Shown here one piece after another: positions 5,890-10,767 of a stretch of DNA of 10,767 bases. Numbering within the stretch: position 1 is the stretch's first letter; each line of letters starts with the position of its first letter. The position numbers and the translations under genes were made by a program. The notes under the pieces were generated by a model, which saw only the letters and a program-made list of their open reading frames with translations, was not told the origin of the DNA and searched no databases. Origin of the DNA: an uncultured Campylobacter sp. (GTDB lineage Bacteria; Campylobacterota; Campylobacteria; Campylobacterales; Campylobacteraceae); assembly GCF_938040115.1 (NCBI RefSeq), contig NZ_CALHXD010000122.1, positions 1 through 10,767 of the forward strand. Reading direction: 5' to 3'.

Positions 5890-6555
5890 TTATTTAAAAT
5901 ATTTATTCAATACTTCTTTTAGCGTTTTTGTATATCTTGAGTCTTTCGGAGAGTTGTTGTAGATATCTTCCATATCGTACATTCTATCGTAATAATCATA
6001 TGTAGCCTCTTTGTCGACCACGATTAAAGATGTATTTATGCTAACGCCTGCAAAAAGGCCTCTGCTTTTACCTCTTAGCGTAGCCCAAGCCGAAATTTCA
6101 GGTAGGTCGCTCATTACGCCGGCTTTTTCGCCGGCGGCTAGCACTACGGCATCGGCGCTAAGATCGATTTGGCCTTTACCGTTTATTAGCCCGGCATATG
6201 ACCTTCTTGATTTAAACAGTACAACAAGGTCGGTTGATTTATAGCCGCCCTGCAGGCCTATACCGCCGCCTTTAAAATTTATAAATATCGGGCTGCTCCA
6301 TTCATTTTCATCGTTTCTGCCGACGAATATACCATCTCCAGTATGCGTCGTCACCACTAGCCCGCCGCTAACCACATCAGGGATAACCATGATGCCTCTT
6401 ATTTCGCTAGTATCTTTTAAATTTAGCAGTTTTCTAGAGCCCAAATCGTTTAAGATATCAAATGAAGTTCGTACTTTTTGATTTTGCGTAAAATCCGCAT
6501 AAGCAAGCTGACCGAGCAAAAGCGCGCAAGCGGTAAGCTTTAAAAATCTTTTCAT
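5890..6555 (-). CDS. Secreted SYLF-domain (Ysc84/DUF500) lipid-binding protein
   Basis: A protein of 221 aa with a signal peptide (about 1-20, cleavage likely after AYA), so it acts in the periplasm. The rest matches the SYLF domain known from SH3YL1 and yeast Ysc84, which bind phosphoinositides. Recognisable parts are IRGIMVIPDVVSGG, GDGIFVGR, the WSSPIFINFKGGGIGLQGG stretch, DLVVLF, and a late segment with GVSINTSLIVVD. The bacterial function is not well defined; membrane lipid binding is the family inference. It has its own promoter and an AAGGAAA ribosome site and converges on the small acidic gene. Whether it has any link to the ferrosome-like cluster is unknown. Confidence 0.88.
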   Translation of the reverse strand: MKRFLKLTACALLLGQLAYADFTQNQKVRTSFDILNDLGSRKLLNLKDTSEIRGIMVIPDVVSGGLVVTTHTGDGIFVGRNDENEWSSPIFINFKGGGIGLQGGYKSTDLVVLFKSRRSYAGLINGKGQIDLSADAVVLAAGEKAGVMSDLPEISAWATLRGKSRGLFAGVSINTSLIVVDKEATYDYYDRMYDMEDIYNNSPKDSRYTKTLKEVLNKYFK

Positions 6556-6587
6556 TTTCGTTTCCTTTTTCGTAAAATTTACCCGCT

Positions 6588-6593
6588 ATTATA
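6588..6593 (-). promoter_or_regulatory. -10 box of the SYLF gene
   Basis: A perfect TATAAT on the minus strand in the 92-base gap between the divergent SYLF and M23 genes, giving a leader of roughly 26 bases. No equally clear box is seen for the M23 gene on the plus strand. Confidence 0.55.
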
Positions 6594-6647
6594 GTATTTT
6601 TTTATTAAATTTAAAAATTATTCGTTAAATTTACGTAAAGGATATAA

Positions 6648-7487
6648 ATGAAAAAGATTTTTTTGGCTGTTTTGATATGTTTAAATTTGAGCGCAAAAGG
6701 ACAGGGCGGTACGCCTAGCGAGACTCAGACGATCGTAAACGGCGACGTGGAGATAGTGCGGGTGGAGGCGAAATTTGCAGGAAATTTAAGCATCGATGGC
6801 AAGAAAAAGCGCTGGCTTAACGTGCCAGGGGATGAAAATTTAAAATTTGCCATCGTTTCCGCGGGATACCGCCAAAAAGGCGAGATCAAGCTAATAAACG
6901 GGCTTAAAGGCGGCGATGAGACGATGGTTTTTAAGATCGTAGAGGGCGAATACAAAAAAGAAAAAATAACCGTCGAGGGCAGCAAGGTGACGCCTCCAAA
7001 AGAGGTACTAAAGCGTATCGAGGAGGAGCGCGAGGAGGCGAATAAAATCTACGCCACGGCTAATGTCGGGCTAAAATTTAACTCCAAATTTATCCTACCT
7101 ATGAGCTCGGCAGTTACGAGTCCGTTCGGTACCGCGCGCGTATTTAACGGTACTTTAAAAAGCTACCACGGCGGCACGGACTTTAGAGCGGCGGTCGGCA
7201 CGTCCGTGATCGCGGCAAACGACGGCGTAGTCGTCATCGCAAAAGATCGCTACTACGCGGGCGGATCCGTGGTTATAGACCACGGCGAGGGCATTTACAC
7301 GCAGTACTATCATCTAAGCGCGCTAAACGTAAAAGTTGGACAAAGCGTCAAAAAAGGCGATATCATCGCGCTTAGCGGTGCTAGCGGACGAGTGAGCGGG
7401 CCGCACCTGCACTTTGGCGTGATCGCGGGCGGCGTGCAGGTAAATCCGCTAAATTTCGTCAAAAAAATCAACGAAATTTTAAATTAA
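6648..7487 (+). CDS. Secreted M23-family peptidoglycan endopeptidase
   Basis: A LytM-type zinc metallopeptidase of 279 aa that cuts peptide cross-links in the cell wall. A signal peptide covers about 1-16. An N-terminal beta-rich domain (about 25-112) is followed by a charged helix (about 116-132, EVLKRIEEEREEANKIY) and the catalytic domain (about 148-272). All expected ligands and catalytic residues are present: H174 and D178 (YHGGTDFR), H222, and H253/H255 (GPHLHFGV). Campylobacter and Helicobacter have several such enzymes that help set helical or curved cell shape; this is probably an orthologue of one of the shorter ones, but I do not assign a symbol. An AAAGGA ribosome site precedes the ATG. 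Confidence 0.95.
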   Translation: MKKIFLAVLICLNLSAKGQGGTPSETQTIVNGDVEIVRVEAKFAGNLSIDGKKKRWLNVPGDENLKFAIVSAGYRQKGEIKLINGLKGGDETMVFKIVEGEYKKEKITVEGSKVTPPKEVLKRIEEEREEANKIYATANVGLKFNSKFILPMSSAVTSPFGTARVFNGTLKSYHGGTDFRAAVGTSVIAANDGVVVIAKDRYYAGGSVVIDHGEGIYTQYYHLSALNVKVGQSVKKGDIIALSGASGRVSGPHLHFGVIAGGVQVNPLNFVKKINEILN

Positions 7488-7541
7488 CATTTTTTTCACG
7501 ACTTTTCTTTAAACTTCGCTCATCTTTTTAAAGGAGAGAAA

Positions 7542-7985
7542 ATGAAAAAAGTAGTTTTGATTAGTATGCTGGTTGCGGGCGGACTTTTTGCCGCGTCGCT
7601 TGAAAATAGCACAAATGACGAGCTTTATAAAATGGTCGCAAATGCCGATGCTAAGACGCTTAGCGAGGTAGCGTTTGAGATAGACAAACGCGCTGGCAAG
7701 CTAAGATACGAGGCAAAAGAGGTTAAGCGCGGGCTAAAAACCGAGATGGTAAAGAAAATGGATGCTATGAGCGTCGCTGATAGGCAAAATTTCATGCAGG
7801 ATTTTCGAAAAAGCTACAATGACAAGGTTGGCTCGCTAAGCGTGGCGGAGGCTAAAAGGCTTGATATCGAGCTAAAAGACGATGACGACGATGATTTTCA
7901 CAAGAAATTTAAGCACGATTTTAAGGGCGGATTTATAAAAGATAAAGACGGCAAAGGGCCGCATATGCCGCAAAATAAAGAGTAA
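7542..7985 (+). CDS. Secreted DUF1104-type protein with aspartate run
   Basis: A protein of 147 aa with a signal peptide (about 1-18), predicted periplasmic. The mature part is helical: NSTNDELYKMVANADAKTL, then a long charged helix, then MSVADRQNFMQDFRKSYNDK. It resembles the DUF1104 family, which I associate with Campylobacter and Helicobacter, and loosely recalls Spy/CpxP-like stress chaperones; that second comparison is only inference. Six aspartates (113-118) are followed by FHKKFKHDFK, so an Asp/His-rich tail could bind cations. A strong AAAGGAGAG ribosome site supports the start, and a hairpin terminator follows. A two-component system lies directly downstream on the same strand, making this a candidate target or accessory of that system. 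Confidence 0.82.
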   Translation: MKKVVLISMLVAGGLFAASLENSTNDELYKMVANADAKTLSEVAFEIDKRAGKLRYEAKEVKRGLKTEMVKKMDAMSVADRQNFMQDFRKSYNDKVGSLSVAEAKRLDIELKDDDDDDFHKKFKHDFKGGFIKDKDGKGPHMPQNKE

Positions 7986-8000
7986 ATTTGGCTTTTGCGA

Positions 8001-8045
8001 GGCGAATTTTCGTTTAAATTTGCGCGAAAATTTGCTCCGTTTTTT
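8001..8045 (+). terminator. Probable intrinsic terminator after the DUF1104 gene
   Basis: GCGAATTTTCG (8002-8012) pairs with CGAAAATTTGC (8025-8035) with one G-T wobble and a 12-base loop. A six-T run follows at 8040-8045. Confidence 0.65.
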
Positions 8046-8296
8046 ACAAATTTAAGCACTTTGGCGACGACGTAAATTTATGAAATTTTACCTTCAAATT
8101 TAGATGAAATTTGATAAATTTACGCAGGATTTATTTGTAGCTAAATTTGAGCGCGAGCGAGCGAATTTAAGGTCAATTTAAAGCGTTCAGTGAAATATCG
8201 CACGCAAACGAGCCTTGCAAGCAGGATAAATAAAACCCGAAAATCAAGCGGATAAAACGCCGTAAAACGACAAAAACAAACGAAAACGGAGCTAAA
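8046..8296. other. AAATTT-rich intergenic region upstream of the response regulator
   Basis: This is the rest of a 311-base gap. It has no open frame of note on either strand. It carries repeated AAATTT-containing words (for example GAAATTTGATAAATTTACGC) and a GAGCGCGAGCGAGCG run near 8150. The response-regulator promoter must lie here or in read-through from upstream, but no convincing -10 box stands out. Confidence 0.5.
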
Positions 8297-8959
8297 ATGA
8301 GTAAAATTTTGATCGTCGAGGACGAAAATATGCTGCTTGAGATGATGTGCGCGTATTTGCAGGCTCAGGGCTACGAGACTGCGGGCGCGAAAAGCTACGA
8401 CGATGCGTTAAATTTGGCTTATGAAAGCAACTTCGATCTTTGGATATTTGACGTCAAGATCATCGGCGGCAGCGGCTTTGCGCTACTTGAGGAGCTGCGA
8501 AACGCGGGCAAAAATACGCCTTGTATATTTACGACCTCGCTAAATACGCTTGACGACGTGCAAACCGGCTTTACTAGCGGCTGCGACGACTACATCAAAA
8601 AGCCGTTTGAGCTAAAAGAGCTACATCTGCGCGTGCAAAATTTGCTAAAACGCACCTTCGTGCATAACAAAAACGAGCTGGTAAATCTGGGCGAAAATTT
8701 GGGCTTTGATATGAATCAGGGTTTGCTATTTCGTGACGGCAAGGCTGTCTCGATGCCTAAAAAACAGTCCAGACTGCTCGCGCTTTTGCTAAAAAATCAG
8801 GATAAATTTTTAAGTAGGGAGGAGATTTATTCTCAAATTTGGGACTACGACGAGAGCCCTAGCGAGCTTAGCCTGCGCGTTTATATCGCAGAGCTGCGTA
8901 AAATTTTAGGCAAAGAACGAATCGTTAGCGCATCAAAGCTAGGCTATAAATATGTTTAA
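8297..8959 (+). CDS. OmpR/PhoB-type response regulator
   Basis: A two-component DNA-binding regulator of 220 aa. The receiver domain (about 1-118) has the acidic pocket EDE (8-10), phospho-acceptor D52 (WIFDVKI), the switch threonines at 79-80 and K102 in DDYIKKPFE. IIGGSG follows the aspartate instead of the common LPGxxG. The winged-helix output domain (about 128-220) carries SRLLALLLKNQDKFLSREEI and the ELSLRVYIAELRKILG recognition region and ends GYKYV as is typical. The ribosome site is CGGAG. The partner kinase follows after 252 bases, unusually far for a cognate pair. Its targets are unknown; the DUF1104 gene upstream is a reasonable candidate. Confidence 0.96.
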   Translation: MSKILIVEDENMLLEMMCAYLQAQGYETAGAKSYDDALNLAYESNFDLWIFDVKIIGGSGFALLEELRNAGKNTPCIFTTSLNTLDDVQTGFTSGCDDYIKKPFELKELHLRVQNLLKRTFVHNKNELVNLGENLGFDMNQGLLFRDGKAVSMPKKQSRLLALLLKNQDKFLSREEIYSQIWDYDESPSELSLRVYIAELRKILGKERIVSASKLGYKYV

Positions 8960-9211
8960 GCTTTTTGTAGCCACTCGGCGGCTTGGGTTTTGGGCCAAAA
9001 ACGCTACTAAATTTACGCGATATTTTTATGAAATTTGTGGCTCTAGATTTCAAAATTTAGCGGCAAATTTGATTAAATTTACCGCTAACGCGTGGCAAAG
9101 GGCAGGGGGCGAGTTTCAAATTTTATCCAAATTTACGCAAGATTTTTGCCGCTTTAGGCTTCAAATTTTACGTCCGCAAAATACCCTCAAATTTAACCAA
9201 AAAGGCGGCAA
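8960..9211. repeat. AAATTT-rich spacer between response regulator and kinase
   Basis: A 252-base spacer dense in AAATTT words, including near-copies such as AAATTTACGCGATATTTTT (from 9009) and AAATTTACGCAAGATTTTT (from 9130). A 90-codon open frame (8952-9224) overlaps both neighbours, but its peptide merely reflects the repeats (KFT, RFQ, FQIL recurring) and it lacks a good ribosome site, so I do not call it. The kinase ribosome site (AAGGCGGC) is at its right end. Confidence 0.55.
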
Positions 9212-10384
9212 ATGTCCTTGCTAAAACCTCTTAAAAAAGCCTTTGCAGCACTATCAGACCGTCAAATCTTACCTATTTTTTTGCTTTATTTTATCACGAG
9301 CGCCGCATTTTTGGTCTTTTTCGCGCAGATGTTTTACGAGCGCGAGAAGCATTTTATACTAGATCGCGACGTATTTATCGTGCGAGATTTGCAGCATCAC
9401 CTGCAAAATAAACTACAAAAAAACGGCGAGATAGACGACGATGATTTCGACGACGTCGAAGCTTTTGCCGTAAATTTAAAAACGGGCGAGGAGATTGAGG
9501 ATGATTTTGAGCCGCGCGAGGGCATGCCGCAAAGGTATAAGGACGGAACGAGTTCAGTGGTGCAGTTTTATCTCAAAAATCGCCTCGGCGAGGAGGAGTA
9601 CTATGTCGCAGTCAAGGTCGCAGATCCCGAGTTTGCGATTCTCACGCTAAAACTAAAGATAATATTTTTCTCGTTTATGATACTTCTTGCTATTTTAGTC
9701 ATAGCTTATTTTATCATCCGACTTTCGCTGCGTCCGCTTTACCGTCGTATCGACTTTTTAAACGGCTTTATCAGGGACACGACGCACGAGATAAACACGC
9801 CTCTTAGCGTCATTTTGATGAGTATCGAGATGTTTGAAACCGATCCGAAAAAATATCTAAACAACATAAAAACCGCCTCCAAAACGATCTCGACGCTATA
9901 CGAGGACCTCACGCTAGTAAAGCTTAGCGGCAAAGAGGACGGCGCGGCGACGAGCTTTAGCCTAAGCGAGCTGGTGCGCGAGAGGATCGGGTATTTTGGG
10001 CTAAATTTGGAGCAAAAAAATATAAATTTAAGCACGCAAATCGCCGAGGTGCAGCTGCGCTCATCCTATAAAAAAACGCGAAAAATCATCGACAATCTAC
10101 TAAGTAACGCCATAAAATACTGCGACGAAAACGGCTCGGTAAGCGTAAATTTAACCCCTGGTGCGCTCGCGATCTCAAACAGCGGTGCAGGTATCGCGAA
10201 GGAAAATTTGCCGCGGATTTTTGATCTTTACACGCGGTTTGACGAGCGAAACGGCGGCTTTGGTATCGGGCTTCACATCGTTAAAACATTTTGCGAGGAA
10301 CTCGGGTTTAAAATCTCGTGCAAAAGCGGCGGAGGGCTAACGGAGTTTCGCGTCGGTTTTGGCGGCAGCGCGACGAAAAATTAA
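9212..10384 (+). CDS. Membrane sensor histidine kinase
   Basis: An inner-membrane two-component kinase of 390 aa. A first membrane helix (about 20-40) is followed by an extracytoplasmic loop (about 41-145), a second helix (about 148-170) and a short linker. The H-box follows, with H192 in DTTHEINTPLSVI, then the ATPase domain: N-box at N295 and N299 (DNLLSNAIKY), G1-like SNSGAGI at 322-328 and G2 GFGIGLHIVK. The G1 box has N323 where most kinases have Asp, so ATP binding may be tuned. The sensor loop is markedly acidic (EIDDDDFDDVE at about 73-83; EEIEDDFEPRE at about 93-103), which fits sensing of cations, pH or cationic peptides, by analogy with PhoQ. It pairs with the response regulator upstream. 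Confidence 0.95.
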   Translation: MSLLKPLKKAFAALSDRQILPIFLLYFITSAAFLVFFAQMFYEREKHFILDRDVFIVRDLQHHLQNKLQKNGEIDDDDFDDVEAFAVNLKTGEEIEDDFEPREGMPQRYKDGTSSVVQFYLKNRLGEEEYYVAVKVADPEFAILTLKLKIIFFSFMILLAILVIAYFIIRLSLRPLYRRIDFLNGFIRDTTHEINTPLSVILMSIEMFETDPKKYLNNIKTASKTISTLYEDLTLVKLSGKEDGAATSFSLSELVRERIGYFGLNLEQKNINLSTQIAEVQLRSSYKKTRKIIDNLLSNAIKYCDENGSVSVNLTPGALAISNSGAGIAKENLPRIFDLYTRFDERNGGFGIGLHIVKTFCEELGFKISCKSGGGLTEFRVGFGGSATKN

Positions 10385-10409
10385 GAGGACGGCGCAAGGT
10401 CGGTTTTTG

Positions 10410-10468
10410 AACCGTAAATTTAAACCTGCTTTTATGGCGTCGAATTTAAGCAGGTTTGATTTACGGTT
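10410..10468. terminator. Long imperfect hairpin after the kinase gene, likely terminator
   Basis: AACCGTAAAT and AAACCTGCTT on the left (10410-10431) pair with AAGCAGGTTT and ATTTACGGTT on the right (10448-10468). This gives 20 base pairs with a small internal bulge and a 16-base loop. Only four T residues follow, so termination strength is uncertain. An alternative small hairpin, CGGTT/AACCG at 10401-10414, would compete for the left arm. Confidence 0.6.
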
Positions 10469-10585
10469 TTGCGAGATGAAATTTGGTTTTCGTATCGCCT
10501 AATCCGCATGATTTTTGAATTATCTTAATGCTTAATCTTTCCGCAACCGATGGCTTTAAATTTGGCGTAAAAGCAAGATAAATTC

Positions 10586-10594
10586 TGGTAAAAT
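10586..10594 (+). promoter_or_regulatory. Extended -10 promoter of the gene at the right edge
   Basis: TGGTAAAAT matches an extended -10 element and predicts a start near 10601, about 23 bases before the ATG, with AAGGAAA as ribosome site. Confidence 0.5.
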
Positions 10595-10623
10595 TTGCGA
10601 TAAAACTATAAAGGAAAATAAGT

Positions 10624-10767
10624 ATGGGTAAGCGGGATGAGGCGCTAAATTTAGCGCTAGATTTCGAACGCGACGGCTTTAGGGTGCCCGGTTTATACGA
10701 GCGATTTTGGCAGCTGCAAGGTGATGCGGCGGCGTATTTTACGCTAGCGGACAGCCTGCTGCGTGGG
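10624..10767 (+). CDS. Unknown protein, N-terminal fragment cut by window edge
   Basis: Forty-eight codons are visible from the ATG; the frame is open to the edge. The peptide starts MGKRDEALNLALDFERDGFR and continues with PGLYERFWQLQGDAAAYFTLADSLLRG. It is soluble-looking and helical with no signal peptide. An AAGGAAA ribosome site and upstream promoter support the start. I do not recognise the family from this fragment. Confidence 0.72.
   Translation, partial: MGKRDEALNLALDFERDGFRVPGLYERFWQLQGDAAAYFTLADSLLRG

Noticed and set aside
8046..8296. CRISPR-like array or tRNA in the repeated AAATTT gap
   Set aside because: Repeats are short, irregularly spaced and without spacers; no cloverleaf was apparent.
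8952..9224. A 90-codon plus-strand open frame between the regulator and the kinase
   Set aside because: It overlaps both neighbours, has no good ribosome site, and its peptide simply mirrors the AAATTT repeats.

Overview
The window looks like chromosomal DNA of a Campylobacter species, probably one of the less AT-rich ones (the rectus/showae/curvus kind). Evidence is the very dense AAATTT hexamer in and between genes, a DUF1104-type secreted protein (a family I associate with Campylobacter and Helicobacter), and compact operons with ATGA overlaps. The genus is an inference from style, not from a marker gene.

Left part (1-5640, all minus strand). Reading in the direction of transcription: a Fur-family regulator (5489-5052), a short intergenic region with a near-textbook palindrome and a -10 box, then six tightly packed genes. 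These are a stand-alone HMA-like protein without CxxC, a membrane-anchored protein with a probable ferritin-like helical domain, three small glycine-zipper membrane proteins, and a heavy-metal P1B-type ATPase with SCALKLATP in place of CPC. A partial AGCS-family amino acid:cation symporter follows and runs off the left edge. The six-gene block matches, in gene number and protein types, what is known of fez operons, which build ferrosomes (membrane-bounded iron-storage organelles). I propose it is a Campylobacter fez cluster under a dedicated Fur-like regulator. This is the most interesting system in the window.

Middle part (5650-7985). A small acidic protein on the plus strand ends in a clear intrinsic terminator. 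It is followed by a minus-strand secreted SYLF/Ysc84-type lipid-binding protein. Divergent from that are a secreted M23 peptidoglycan endopeptidase and a secreted DUF1104 protein with a six-aspartate run, then a terminator hairpin and a 311-base gap.

Right part (8297-10767). An OmpR-type response regulator and a membrane histidine kinase form a two-component pair. They are separated by an unusual 252-base AAATTT-rich spacer. The kinase's extracytoplasmic loop is strongly acidic, which suggests a cation or charge signal. A long imperfect hairpin follows the kinase, and a new gene of unknown function begins at 10624 behind an extended -10 promoter and runs off the right edge.
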